DNA of 39,723 nt. Origin: Aquabacterium sp. GTDB taxonomy: Bacteria; Pseudomonadota; Gammaproteobacteria; Burkholderiales; Burkholderiaceae_C. Shown piece after piece: positions 10,101 through 17,770 of the stretch. Location: positions 1-39,723 of the forward strand of contig NZ_JAUSAR010000081.1 in assembly GCF_030652515.1 (NCBI RefSeq), given 5' to 3'. Each line of letters begins with the position of its first letter. Within the stretch, counting starts at the first letter, position 1. Both the position numbers and the translations under genes were made by a program. The notes beneath the pieces are model-generated. The model was given only the letters and a program-made list of their open reading frames with translations, searched no databases and was not told where the DNA came from.

Positions 10101-11034
10101 GAAAGGCATCATTCATTCGGTGGGCGTGCTTGATGACAGCGCATTCATGCAGCAGTCCTGGGAACGTTTCGAACCCGTGCTGATGCCGAAACTGGCCGGT
10201 GCCTGGCGGTTGCACCAATTAAGCCTGGGCGACCGGCTGGATTTCTTTGTGCTGTACTCGTCGGTGGCGGCACTGTTGGGCAGCGCCGGCCAAGCCAACC
10301 ATGCCGCCGCCAATGCGTTTCTGGATGCGTTCGCGCATTACCGCAGAGGGCAGGGTTTACCGGCGCAAAGTATCAATTGGTGTGGCTGGTCAGACATAGG
10401 GTCGGCTGCGGCGCGTCAGCTTAGCGATAAAATTCGCAAAGGCATGGCCGCCATCACGCCTGAAACCGGTGCCCTGGTCTTGGCGCAGGCGTTGGCGCGT
10501 AACGATGCCCAGCTGGGGGTGACGCCGATAAACTGGGACGTGTTTTTGCAGGATGCGGGCATGCCGGCATTTTTTGAACGGTTGGCCGACCACGCACATG
10601 CACGTTCAGGTGAGGGCATGGCGGCTCCAGCGATACCCTGGGAACAGGGGCCAGCCCTGTTGCAAGCCGGTGCGCCTGAGCGGGCAGGCCAGATTAAAGG
10701 CCTTGTTGTCAGCGAGTTGGCGACCGTGCTCGGCATGGAAGTCAATCAATTGAATCGGCTGGCCCAGCGCAAGTCCGGTTTTTTTGAATTAGGCCTGGAT
10801 TCGTTGACATCGGTGGAGTTTAAAAATCGTCTGAACCGAGGCTTGGGGTTGTCGATATCAACGGCTGCTATTTTTGATTACCCAAACCTGACGGCTTTGA
10901 GCGAATATCTGTTATCGTTGCTGGCTAACGATGTGGATCTTGAACCTGAGATTATCCCGCCGGATCCGGAAGAACTGGATGATCTGTCTATTGAGCAGGC
11001 CGCGTTATTATTGGCTAAGGAATTGGAGGCCTGA
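1174..11034 (+). CDS. PKS1: MT-GNAT-ACP loading unit plus KS-AT-DH-cMT-ER-KR-ACP
   Basis: This 3286-residue type I PKS starts the chain and carries the first extension module. Residues 1-490 are a methyltransferase with SAM loop MGCGDG (276-281) and an HVRSFLDHDR stretch typical of AprA/SxtA loading MTs. Residues 509-720 are a GNAT-like domain (QHLGLG at 605-610; FHVHHGA). ACP1 follows (Ser754). The extension module has KS (830-1255; Cys992, His1127, His1167), AT (1342-1640; Ser1435; HAFH, malonyl type), DH (about 1700-1975; His1737, Asp1885), C-methyltransferase (ILEIGAGTG 2177-2185), ER (2570-2880; TGGTGMAAVQ), KR (2897-3085; LDD) and ACP2 (Ser3210). The C-terminal acidic helix (LSIEQAALLLAKELEA) is a docking tail. 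By family precedent the loading unit methylates and decarboxylates malonyl-ACP to propionyl or isobutyryl-ACP; the module would then add a fully reduced methyl-branched unit. Odd: the KR catalytic Tyr is His3043. The ribosome site is weak. Confidence 0.93.
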   Translation: MLDLINRYSHGFVTFPIIHVLRGQGVFDTLKNQYPIDFDSLMRIHQASGQLKVALRLLVSLNILDFEGAYRPGQRFAWVAKTPENIGQLLTLTFPDCLETPQTQQSLDYWLAQSALHWSVDDSMLADYLDGLLLLPLLCHAKTQASGARSFAETFSFLPDTKNLASLFAAKAWVAYQAGQPVFTPAGEHLLERIFIAATVYSYRPMFLGMHELIFGDGATVFTRDEEGHEHHLDRLLNVQASGFQHERYFNDCQDIIADIFNRLPLATQPDFIADMGCGDGTLLKRIYQHIVAHTLRGKALDRYPLTLVGADFNGKALEATRRTLTEAEIPFVTIAADIGDPVRFLADLAAAGIHDADKILHVRSFLDHDRPFIPPKQLARLKQRGAGREHGVYVDGNGQLIPANEAYQSLVEHLGRWASIFGNSGAMLLEVHSMAPHVVSRYLDQSENLHFDAYHAFSGQLLADADEFMYAAAENGLFPRLEFARHYPATLAFCRITINWFEKRPYCLRPAFIEDLPSLVALDAACWPASLIAGAAVLQARLERYPQGQWVIEQQGEIIGAVYTQRIRDEAELDDTDFYRLPALHDNDGAILQLLGFNINPSFQHLGLGDQILDFLLYNLSLDGHTRKVVGVSRCKHFVDHPSLDMAQYLQQCRTTGQWDTVLHFHVHHGAEVVKPLANYWSADVDNLGYGVLIRYTLAAQQGGSHTLDLEQPVADPVALRNIIDDAIMTVLGPRRKQRFVGNRALMELGLDSLDLLELRSQLNRRLGVNLEPMFFFSYGNAEAISAYFANAGKAIPATGQQPSQLAATGPQPTTAEAGTPPNDSLSDIAIIGVACRLPGGIDTPERFWEVLVSGVDSITAIPAERCGLQACAEYAGQGFGGYVSGVEQFDADFFKLSPREARLIDPQHRLLLETAWEALERAGLNPGQQPHTGVFVGLFAHDYELLAATLNPDKDFDVYHAIGNSAAMAAGRLAYFFGFDGPAISIDTACSSSLVAVQLACESLLRGDSNIALAGGVNLILTPDLSAAFSKSGMLAEDGHCKTFAADADGYVRSEGCGLVVLKPLQQALKDSDPILAVIKGGAVNQDGASNGITAPNGLAQQAVMRRALTLAQVNAADVSVLEAHGTGTPLGDPVEIEAVAEVYGAGRKQSNPLVVSSVKTAIGHTESAAGIAGLIKLTLALQHRYIPPHLHAKQLNPRLPLAKIPALIPTMGMVWQTDADMPRIAAISAFGFSGTNAHMIVAEAPPLWHRQTPAQPCVLTLSADSAAALTALVARYNNHIQTGPNQALWDMAASAALGRKHFSYRLAFAGVDTAAIVRQLDDYLQQREDLHPITPVGRTVFLFTGQGAQYLAMGRELYRNHAYFRQVFDECSSLFAPHLGLSVTEALFDGQCSDAALAQTGLTQAALFTLEYALAKLWQAWGVNPDVLVGHSIGEYAAACLAGIFNLEQAVKLVAMRGQLMQALAADGKMAAVNGNARQLAAVLSRHPGVVVACFNAPERHVISGLAIDVDAALDALAAEGLSVSALNVSHAFHSPLMTAMLADFRQSLQECVFNKPAIRIISTLTGRWVDDEMSGVDYWLEQIVRPVDFTAAVGTLFSVPVANTVILEIGPRTVLNNLARLSGQETDTLWLPAIDRGINDNQRIADNLAQLYCAGISINWQDVYGQQPFNKVMLPTYPFQRQRYWLDEVYANKAHRQTIGDLHPLLGSHIPSPMVEQYQQTIRQDAPAWLAGHVVNGGVLFPLSGFVEMALAAAGQHSELAEVMVSKACQLDACPVLLHTVLQDQAIGIHSLSGENWQQHFSCVVRPLAQQSGQLALPDLCGRLNPVHIGDFYQRNAVRGYQFDRDFLSLDSLHRDGHEAVALARHTDRDPRYRLHPVLLDGVLQTALAFIPDAADDCYVPFTATRVALWGRADGSLWGHATLWEQHRDTFIVDLALYDAQLQAIGCIEGLLFKRLAKKAETTRLSVDQLLYQVAWQAQALPYSGEQLLALLRESLDETLAFQAIQGSAGRLDQLAIAYLCQGLHTLGCREQQIFASVQDLMAQLGIDTRFGRLMQRIVALLAEAGLARTNAVGVAIGALASACQAGSLLAQLRQDYPALKSETDLLQRCGAKLAEIWRGDIAPLSLIFPADNPEATTYFYRHALSFAALNVALGDALALLRDAYPAHQTCRILEIGAGTGSASSVVLPRLVNKPCRYTFTDVSSYFLGQAKLSFGGYGFIDYRLLDIGQPTLAQGYAAHSYDIIIASNVLHAIPDLSRALQHCRELLAPGGKLVLMEGVQATPWIDTIFGLTEGWWAYDDGLRQDYPLLTATQWRQGLAAQGLDAQCLVLGHQDAPFKQALMIAGVAAPQTPKIWLVMDDGRGIADSIIKALAADGSQCLVVIAGPQFQQLDARRYQLNPDNADDYRRLLESMGKDISGITVVNCWPLSLPELPGMSTVQLVERTRFLCCHGLYLMQALLASGRRKLKVFHVTQGTQAVRSDDRVQAPEAAVLWGMNKVVGLEHPELNAAVVDLDRDEASLAAFVRSLQQQDDEPQLVFRNGQRFVARYDRLAARPSDDMNRVWSATDKGSVDALQISEIPRQPVAPGQIEIRVQYAGLNFIDVMDVLGLLPFGRAGFGMECVGTVVNVGAGVGQFSVGQPVLALAEGALANFVAVDARLAAPLPQALSADAAVTVPVAFLTAAYALEDIAGIRTGQRVLIHAATGGTGMAAVQIALAAGADVYATASKAKWPLLQGTGVKAIMDSRDLAFVGDVNKLTGGQGVDIVFNSLTGDFIAAGLSLLKPGGCFIEIGKRGLLTTEQAAKLAPGIQYKPVDIRELSQTRPDKIHSLLNSILARIAGGQLAALPQTCYGWTQMKAAFRFMQQAKHTGKIILQNNLGQRDNAVCHADASYLITGGLKGLGLFTARWLVEQGAQHIILLGRSALAAEYQTELDALKALTKDVQIVVADVNDADAMQALFERIRLSPYPLKGIIHSVGVLDDSAFMQQSWERFEPVLMPKLAGAWRLHQLSLGDRLDFFVLYSSVAALLGSAGQANHAAANAFLDAFAHYRRGQGLPAQSINWCGWSDIGSAAARQLSDKIRKGMAAITPETGALVLAQALARNDAQLGVTPINWDVFLQDAGMPAFFERLADHAHARSGEGMAAPAIPWEQGPALLQAGAPERAGQIKGLVVSELATVLGMEVNQLNRLAQRKSGFFELGLDSLTSVEFKNRLNRGLGLSISTAAIFDYPNLTALSEYLLSLLANDVDLEPEIIPPDPEELDDLSIEQAALLLAKELEA

Positions 11035-11097
11035 GCCCGGAACATATGCGATGCGTATCCTGCCACTTGTGTATAAAAACGAACGTTGTTGGATGAA

Positions 11098-11118
11098 TTC
11101 CCGCGTGGAGCGTGGGAA
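11098..11118. repeat. 8-bp palindrome between PKS1 and PKS2
   Basis: TTCCCGCG and CGTGGGAA pair over 8 bp (one G-T wobble) around a TGGAG loop. The palindrome sits in the 115-nt gap between PKS1 and PKS2, 31 nt before the PKS2 start. Its core, GTGGAGCGTGGGAA, resembles REP-like palindromes scattered in many gammaproteobacterial genomes, as far as I remember. No T-run follows, so it is a poor intrinsic terminator. An AT-rich CTATAAAATACTTTT stretch directly after it could carry an internal promoter -10. Confidence 0.5.
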
Positions 11119-11149
11119 CTATAAAATACTTTTAAGAGATTAACTGGCT

Positions 11150-14100
11150 ATGTCTAGCAATGATGCCATCGATTATCAGAGCTTGGTTAAAAATTCGCTG
11201 AAGGAAATCCGTAAACTCAAAGCGCGTATTGCCGAGCTGGAGCAACAACCGGTAGCCGAACCGATTGCCGTAATCGGTATGGCCTGCTCATTTCCGCAAC
11301 AAAATCCACACACGCCTCCCAGCCTGGAAGCCTTCTGGCAGTTGCTGGCTAGCGGCGGCGATGCGGTGCGCGAAGCGTCCGAGCAGCGCTTCAACCGCGC
11401 CCAACTGTATAGTCCGGATCCCGATGCAGACGGTAAAATGCTGAGCATGCGCGGCGGTTTTTTGGATGACATAGACCAGTTTGCCGCCGATTTCTTTTTT
11501 ATTTCGCCGCGTGAAGCGGACAGCATGGACCCGCAACAGCGGCTATTGCTGGAAACCCATTGGCGCGCCTTGGAACAGGCCGGCATTCCGGCGGCGGCAT
11601 TGATGGACAGTTCAACGGGCTTGTTCGCAGGGCTATGCGGCAACGATTATTATCATTTACTGGCCAGCCGTGCTTTAGAAAGCATAGACAGCTACATGGC
11701 TTCCGGCACGGCACACAGCACCGCTGTCGGGCGTCTGGCCTTCTTTTTTGGGACTAAAGGGCCGGCTGTCGCCGTCGATACGGCGTGCTCCTCTTCGCTG
11801 GTGGCCTTGCATCTGGCTTGCCGGAGTTTGCGCGAGGGCGAATGCGGACTGGCGCTGGCTAGCGGCGTCAATGCCTTGTTGTCGCCGGAAACCAGCATCA
11901 ATTTTTCCAGGGCCGGCATGTTATCGCCGGACGGTTGTTGTAAAACCTTCGACGATGCCGCCAATGGCTATGTGCGCGGCGAAGGTTGCGGTGTGGTCGT
12001 ATTGAAACGTCTGGCCGATGCGCTGCGGGACGGCGACAATATCCTGGCTGTGATCAAGGGTTCCGCCGTCAATCAGGACGGTCGCAGCAGCGGCTTAACC
12101 GCACCGAACGGCCCGGCACAACGCGCAGTGATTCATCAAGCCTTGCAGTCCGCCGGTTTAAATGCCGGACAAGTCAGTTATGTGGAAGCGCACGGCACCG
12201 GCACCCGCCTAGGCGACCCGATTGAAATTGAAGCCTTGCAGGATGCCTATGGCAGGCACAGGCATTCGTCGGCATTATCCATCGGTTCGGTCAAAAGCAA
12301 TATCGCGCATCTGGAAGGGGCTGCGGGTATTGCAGGCTTTATCAAAACCGTGTTGATGTTGCAGCAGCGTAAGATTCCCAAGCAACTGCATTACCATACG
12401 CCCAACCGCCATGTGGACTGGTCGGCGATGAACCTGGAGATCAACAAACAGCTGCGTGACTGGTCGGTTCCCGAAGGTGAAACCCGCATTGCCGGCGTCA
12501 GTTCATTCGGTTTCGGCGGGACGAACGCCCATGTCCTGGTTGCTGAAGCCCCGCCACAGCAGCCGCGCGTCCGGCCCATGCAGCGTGGTGGCGGGCTGTT
12601 GACGTTGTCCGCCCGCAACCCGCAGGAATTGCAAGCGTTAAAACAATCTTACAGCGACTATCTGCACGCGCATGCCGATACGGAAGTCGCCGATTTTTGC
12701 TATACCGTTAATGCCCGCAGGGATCATTTCCAGCAGCGTTTGGCCTTCCCCTGTACATCGCTGGAACAGCTTAAACGGTCATTACAGCAGGATTCCGTCT
12801 CCCATGCCGCCGATTCCGATTTGCGTTTGGCGCTGTTGTTCACCGGACAGGGCGCATTTAATGGCGCGGTCTATCATTTTGCCGATGCCCATCCGCTATT
12901 TGCCCAAGAACTCGCAGCCTGCGAGCACGCGTTCCAGCAGCGCTTGGGTGTGCCGTTATCGGCAACCTTGTTTACGGCACAGGGCGCTTTGCGCTTATCG
13001 GACACGCGCTATGCCCAGCCTGCGTTGTTTTGTATGCAATATGCGCTGGCCAAAGCCTGGCAGGCTTTAGGCGTCAAGGCCGAATGCCTGATCGGGCATA
13101 GCGTAGGCGAATATGCGGCGGCCTGCCTCGCCAAGGTGTTCAATTTTGCCGATGCGCTGGAGCTGGTTAGCCTGCGCGGACGCTTGATTAGCGAAATGAC
13201 GGCAGCGGCGGGCATGATGGCGATATTGGCAGATGCGGCTACGGTCAGCCGTGTGTTGCAGGATACCGGCAGCACACTGGGTATTGCCGCCTGCAATGGC
13301 TGGTCGAACACCGTGGTTTCGGGCGCTCACCACGAATTAAAACGTTGCAGGGATTATCTGGATAAGCAGGGCCTGGCTTATGCGCCGCTGGCCGTGGACA
13401 GGGCTTTCCATTCCTGTTTGATGGAGCCGGTGTTGGCTGAGTTTGCCGAAGCGGCGCGGCGCATAGTTTATCGCCACCCAGAAATCAGCATCATATCCAC
13501 GAAAACCGGTCGTTTGGCTGGCCTGGACATGGCGAACGCCGATTACTGGGTGGAACAGATACGGCAGCCGGTTTTGTTTACCCAGGCGCTGGCTGGCTTG
13601 GCTGACCTGGGCATCACTAATGCCCTGGAAATAGGCCCGCAAGACGTCTTGGCCAAAATGGTTAACCGCGAACAAAAATACGGGCACACATCGGTAACGG
13701 CCATACCTACGCTGGGCGGGGCGGGCAACAGCGGGCAGGATGTTTTGGAAGCCTTGGCCGGGCTTTATCAACGAGGTGTCGAAATTGATTGGGCGGCCTA
13801 TTATCAAGGGTTCGTCGCCGCCACCGTCCCGCTGCCCGGCTATCCTTTCCCGCGACAAACTTACTGGTATAAAGCCAGCCCCAGAGTCCGCCGTAACGAT
13901 GCCCATGATGCCGGTTTGAACCATCCTTTTTTGACCGGCCCGATAGAGCCGGCAACTGAAGCGGGCAAGCTCATTTACAGTGCCGTATTAAGCGCCCGGC
14001 ATGCCGATTTTCATGAAGACCATCGTTATCAGGGCAGGATTTTTTTACCGGCGGCGTATTATCTGGAATTAGTCGTTGCCGCCGTGGGTTTGCCTTGCCA

Positions 14101-17100
14101 ATTGACCGGGCTGGCTTATCTGGCGCCCTTGTTTTTGGATGCCGATCATGAAACAGACGTGCAACTGATTCTGACACCTGACGGTGAAGGTTACCATTGT
14201 GCTGTCTATAGCCGGTCACTAGGGCAGGAATCACGCTGGCTTAGCCATTTTACCGCGCAGGTTGCCAAACAAGCGGCTGTGCCGACTGCGGCTACAGCGC
14301 CGGGCGTGTCGGGCGATGCGCTGGATATAGACGCTTTCTACCAGGCTATGGCGGCGCGGGGCATTAGCTTTGGTCCAGCCTATCGCCTTATCACCGCTTT
14401 ACAGAAACAGGGGGATACGGCGCAGGCAACCATAGCTTTAGCACCGGCTGCCAAGGCTTACCGCCTTTATCCGCCGATGCTGGATGCCTGCTTTCAGGTT
14501 GCCGGTGCGTTGCTGCCCGAAGGCTGCACGGCGACTTATTTGCAAACAGGTCAGGCGTCCTTTTATAGCCACCGTGCGATTGGCGACGGGCCGTTAACGG
14601 TATATGCCAGTTTGCGTTCGGACAACCCGGCAGAGCTATTGTTGTTTGATATGGACATACTGACGGCGCAGCAGGCGGTCGTCGCACAAGTAAAAGGCCT
14701 GTGCCTGAAAAAAGCGCCCAATCCTGTCGTCACGCCTGCCGACGGCTGGTTTTATCACACCCAGTGGCAAGCCATGGCGGATATGGGCCGGGATGCTGCA
14801 AAAACCAGTGCTTGGCTGGCTCGCGTTGCCGTTAATCCCGAATCCTTTTGGCAAGCAGCAAGCGTTGTTGATGATGGCGGCGGCGATGTCTTGTTTGAAC
14901 TGGAAAATCAAGCCTTGACGTTCGTCATTAAGGCATTGTTGGCGTTAGGATGGAATTATGCGCCGCATGACCATTTCAGCACCGGGCAATGCCGTGAGCG
15001 CTTGGGCATACTACCCCGCTACCAAAAATTATTGCACCGATGTTTGACGGCATTGGGTGCTGCGGGTTATCTGGCGCCTGGTTTAGGGCAATGGCGGGTG
15101 GTCGCCGCGTTGCCGGCACTGCCGATGGCATCCGCTGCCAGTACCACGATAGAAATGCGATTGCTGACGCAATGCGGACAGGATTTGGCGGCTGTGTTGA
15201 CGGGTGCCTGCGATTTTTTAACGCTGCTGTTTCCAGCCGATGGCAAACTGTCCGCAGCAACCCTATACCGTCAGGCGGCCGGTTTTAAGGCGCTTAACGA
15301 TAGCGCCGCGCAAATTTTAACAGACTGGCTGGCTAACACGCCGCAAGGCCGTAGGCTCAGGATACTGGAAATCGGCGCCGGTACAGGCGGGACGACCCGG
15401 GCTTTATTGCCGCTGTTAACGGCAAACAGGGTTGAGTACGTTTATACTGACCTTTCCGCCGCTTTTTTTGCCCAGGCTGAAACCGATTTCGCGGCATACC
15501 CGTTTGTCCGCTACCAAACGCTGGATATTAGCCGCGACCCGAAAACACAAGGTTTTAGTCTCGGCGATTTCGATTGGGTTATTGCCGCCAATGCAATACA
15601 TGCCACCGCCGATTTGACGGTAAGCTTGGCGCATATCCGCCAACTGTTGTCGCCGTCTGGCGTGTTAATGCTGCTGGAAGGCCTGGAGCCGCAATTATGG
15701 GTGGATCTGGTGTTCGGCCTGACCCCTGGCTGGTGGGCGTATACCGATGACAGGTTGCAGCAGGGCTATCCTTTATTGTCCGCTCCGGCTTGGCAACAAA
15801 CCTTGCGTAAGGCCGGATTCGACGAAGCGGCCTTTATCATCCCCGACCTGGCCGCTACGGAACGCTTGTGCCGACAAAGTATTATGCTGACGCGTCCGCT
15901 ACTTCGGGAAAGCCCGGTCTGCTGGTTGATCTTGCAGGATAAGCAGGGTGTCGCCGACCGGTTTGCGGCGTTGCTGCGCGAGCAAGGCGACGATTATCTG
16001 CTGGTTAGCCACGGCGACACGTACAGCATTACCGATAACGGCGTATTGACGGCAAACCCTATGCAGCCCGAGGATTTTGACAGCGTGCTTAGCCATTGGC
16101 AGGGTTATGCCAATACCAGCGAACGCGCCGTGATTAATTTCTGGGCGCTGGATGCCAAGCTGACGGCGGACAATGAGGGCAGCGCGGCGCAGAAGTCTAT
16201 CAATACGGTTTGCGCCGCTGTGTTGCATCTGGTGCAAGCGCTAGGCGCGACAGAACTTACCGCGTTTGTCTCCATCACGCAAGGCTCGCAGGCCATAGGC
16301 CGCGAAGGTACGCGGTATCCGGCAATGGCGGCGTTATGGGGGCTGGGGCGCGTGGTCGCCCGTGAATACCCGCAATTTAACAGCCGCTTAGTGGATTTTG
16401 ACCCTGATACAGGCATCGACGAGCAGGCATTAATCCGTTTAAGTCGTATCCGGAACGTTGACGAAGAACAGATCGCATTACGCCATCAGTCATGGCATGC
16501 GCCCCGCTTGAGCCCGTTGCGGATCCACGCTAAGCCGCTGAACATCAGGTCTGACGGCGTCTATCTGGTGAGCGGCGCGTTCGGCGGCATGGGGCTGAAA
16601 CTGGTGCAATGGTTGCTGGAGCAGGGCGCTAAACATTTGCTGCTGATTGCCAGGAGCGCACCGTCAGATGATGTCAGGCTATGGTTGTCCCAGGCGCAAA
16701 CCGACGGCGCCAGGATAGCGGTCGAGGCGGTTGATGTCAGCGATTACCTTAGCCTGAAGCAGGCGGTGCAAAAACATGTGGCGCACGACAAGCCGTTAGC
16801 GGGGATGTTTCACACGGCCGGCGTATTCGCCGATAGCTTGTTGCAGGATTATGACTGGCGCGTGTTCAGCGCCGTGTTTCCGGCCAAGGTGCAGGGTTCA
16901 TGGAATTTACACCGGCTCAGTATGGAGTTGAAGCTGGAACTGGACCATTTCGTATTATTTTCATCGGCGGCATCTATCCTGGCGGTGGCCGGATTAGCCA
17001 ATTATGTGGCGGCGAACGCCTTTGTCGATGCCTTGGCGGCTTATCGGCAACACTTAAATCTGCCGGCTATCAGCATCAACTGGGGCGTCTGGGCAGACAC

Positions 17101-17770
17101 CGGCATGGCTAGTGCCGTGGCCGATACGCGGCGGCGGCAATGGCGGGCAATGGGGGTTGCGGCGCTGCCTCCGGAAGACGCGCTGGCGGCGATGGCGCTG
17201 GCGATGATGTCGGCCGAACCTGTGGTGGCGATTATGGCTCTCGACTTTAACCGGTTTGTCATGCAGCAGGATGCCGGTCTGGCGCAACATTATTATGAAC
17301 GGGTCCTCGACACCAAGCTGCCCGATAAAACCCTGTTCGTGGCGGAACAAGGGGCTAGCGGATCGTTAGTACAACAGTTGCGGGATAACCCCAAACAGCA
17401 GGCGGAGTTGTTGCAACGGCATATCAGCGCTACCGTCGCGTCGGTGTTGGGCATGGCGGCTGACGTGGATCCCAAACGCGGTTTTTTTGAATTAGGTATC
17501 GATTCGTTGACATCGCTGGAACTGCGTAACCGCTTGCAGCGGGAATTGGGTTGCACGCTGGAGGCGACGCTAACATTCAAATACCCGTCGGTGTCTGCAT
17601 TGACGACCTATTTGCTGGCGATGCTGTCGGGCTTGCCGGCACTTGCGCCGGTCAGTGCGGAACAGCAAGACAACACCGCATTTAAGGACATGTCAGAACA
17701 GAGTTTAAGCCGTTTACTCGATGAACAATTGGCAGAAATTGATCGGCTATTGGCGCAGGAAGATTCGTGA
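11150..17770 (+). CDS. PKS2: KS-AT-DH-cMT-KR-ACP
   Basis: This 2206-residue single-module type I PKS should extend the chain by one malonyl unit, methylate the alpha carbon, reduce the ketone and dehydrate, leaving a methyl-branched alkene. The N-terminal coiled-coil docking segment (residues 1-36) is charged. KS spans 38-460 (Cys213, His348, His387; the third His sits in AHLEGAAG instead of the usual GH). AT spans about 558-860 (Ser651; RAFH, malonyl type). DH runs from 925 (His958 in H-x3-G-x4-P; Asp1112 in D-x3-Q). The cMT has ILEIGAGTGG at 1405-1414. KR spans 1800-1985 (NADPH loop SGAFGGMG; Tyr1952; B-type Asp in VFAD). ACP has Ser2119. There is no ER. The C-terminal docking helix follows (SEQSLSRLLDEQLAEI). 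AAGAGA lies 10 nt before the ATG. The stop overlaps PKS3 by 4 nt. Confidence 0.93.
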   Translation: MSSNDAIDYQSLVKNSLKEIRKLKARIAELEQQPVAEPIAVIGMACSFPQQNPHTPPSLEAFWQLLASGGDAVREASEQRFNRAQLYSPDPDADGKMLSMRGGFLDDIDQFAADFFFISPREADSMDPQQRLLLETHWRALEQAGIPAAALMDSSTGLFAGLCGNDYYHLLASRALESIDSYMASGTAHSTAVGRLAFFFGTKGPAVAVDTACSSSLVALHLACRSLREGECGLALASGVNALLSPETSINFSRAGMLSPDGCCKTFDDAANGYVRGEGCGVVVLKRLADALRDGDNILAVIKGSAVNQDGRSSGLTAPNGPAQRAVIHQALQSAGLNAGQVSYVEAHGTGTRLGDPIEIEALQDAYGRHRHSSALSIGSVKSNIAHLEGAAGIAGFIKTVLMLQQRKIPKQLHYHTPNRHVDWSAMNLEINKQLRDWSVPEGETRIAGVSSFGFGGTNAHVLVAEAPPQQPRVRPMQRGGGLLTLSARNPQELQALKQSYSDYLHAHADTEVADFCYTVNARRDHFQQRLAFPCTSLEQLKRSLQQDSVSHAADSDLRLALLFTGQGAFNGAVYHFADAHPLFAQELAACEHAFQQRLGVPLSATLFTAQGALRLSDTRYAQPALFCMQYALAKAWQALGVKAECLIGHSVGEYAAACLAKVFNFADALELVSLRGRLISEMTAAAGMMAILADAATVSRVLQDTGSTLGIAACNGWSNTVVSGAHHELKRCRDYLDKQGLAYAPLAVDRAFHSCLMEPVLAEFAEAARRIVYRHPEISIISTKTGRLAGLDMANADYWVEQIRQPVLFTQALAGLADLGITNALEIGPQDVLAKMVNREQKYGHTSVTAIPTLGGAGNSGQDVLEALAGLYQRGVEIDWAAYYQGFVAATVPLPGYPFPRQTYWYKASPRVRRNDAHDAGLNHPFLTGPIEPATEAGKLIYSAVLSARHADFHEDHRYQGRIFLPAAYYLELVVAAVGLPCQLTGLAYLAPLFLDADHETDVQLILTPDGEGYHCAVYSRSLGQESRWLSHFTAQVAKQAAVPTAATAPGVSGDALDIDAFYQAMAARGISFGPAYRLITALQKQGDTAQATIALAPAAKAYRLYPPMLDACFQVAGALLPEGCTATYLQTGQASFYSHRAIGDGPLTVYASLRSDNPAELLLFDMDILTAQQAVVAQVKGLCLKKAPNPVVTPADGWFYHTQWQAMADMGRDAAKTSAWLARVAVNPESFWQAASVVDDGGGDVLFELENQALTFVIKALLALGWNYAPHDHFSTGQCRERLGILPRYQKLLHRCLTALGAAGYLAPGLGQWRVVAALPALPMASAASTTIEMRLLTQCGQDLAAVLTGACDFLTLLFPADGKLSAATLYRQAAGFKALNDSAAQILTDWLANTPQGRRLRILEIGAGTGGTTRALLPLLTANRVEYVYTDLSAAFFAQAETDFAAYPFVRYQTLDISRDPKTQGFSLGDFDWVIAANAIHATADLTVSLAHIRQLLSPSGVLMLLEGLEPQLWVDLVFGLTPGWWAYTDDRLQQGYPLLSAPAWQQTLRKAGFDEAAFIIPDLAATERLCRQSIMLTRPLLRESPVCWLILQDKQGVADRFAALLREQGDDYLLVSHGDTYSITDNGVLTANPMQPEDFDSVLSHWQGYANTSERAVINFWALDAKLTADNEGSAAQKSINTVCAAVLHLVQALGATELTAFVSITQGSQAIGREGTRYPAMAALWGLGRVVAREYPQFNSRLVDFDPDTGIDEQALIRLSRIRNVDEEQIALRHQSWHAPRLSPLRIHAKPLNIRSDGVYLVSGAFGGMGLKLVQWLLEQGAKHLLLIARSAPSDDVRLWLSQAQTDGARIAVEAVDVSDYLSLKQAVQKHVAHDKPLAGMFHTAGVFADSLLQDYDWRVFSAVFPAKVQGSWNLHRLSMELKLELDHFVLFSSAASILAVAGLANYVAANAFVDALAAYRQHLNLPAISINWGVWADTGMASAVADTRRRQWRAMGVAALPPEDALAAMALAMMSAEPVVAIMALDFNRFVMQQDAGLAQHYYERVLDTKLPDKTLFVAEQGASGSLVQQLRDNPKQQAELLQRHISATVASVLGMAADVDPKRGFFELGIDSLTSLELRNRLQRELGCTLEATLTFKYPSVSALTTYLLAMLSGLPALAPVSAEQQDNTAFKDMSEQSLSRLLDEQLAEIDRLLAQEDS

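Noticed and set aside
12308..12310. AHLEG in place of GHLEG around the third catalytic His of KS2, suspected of inactivating the KS.
   Set aside because: The His itself is kept, as are the Cys and HGTGT, so the KS is most likely active.
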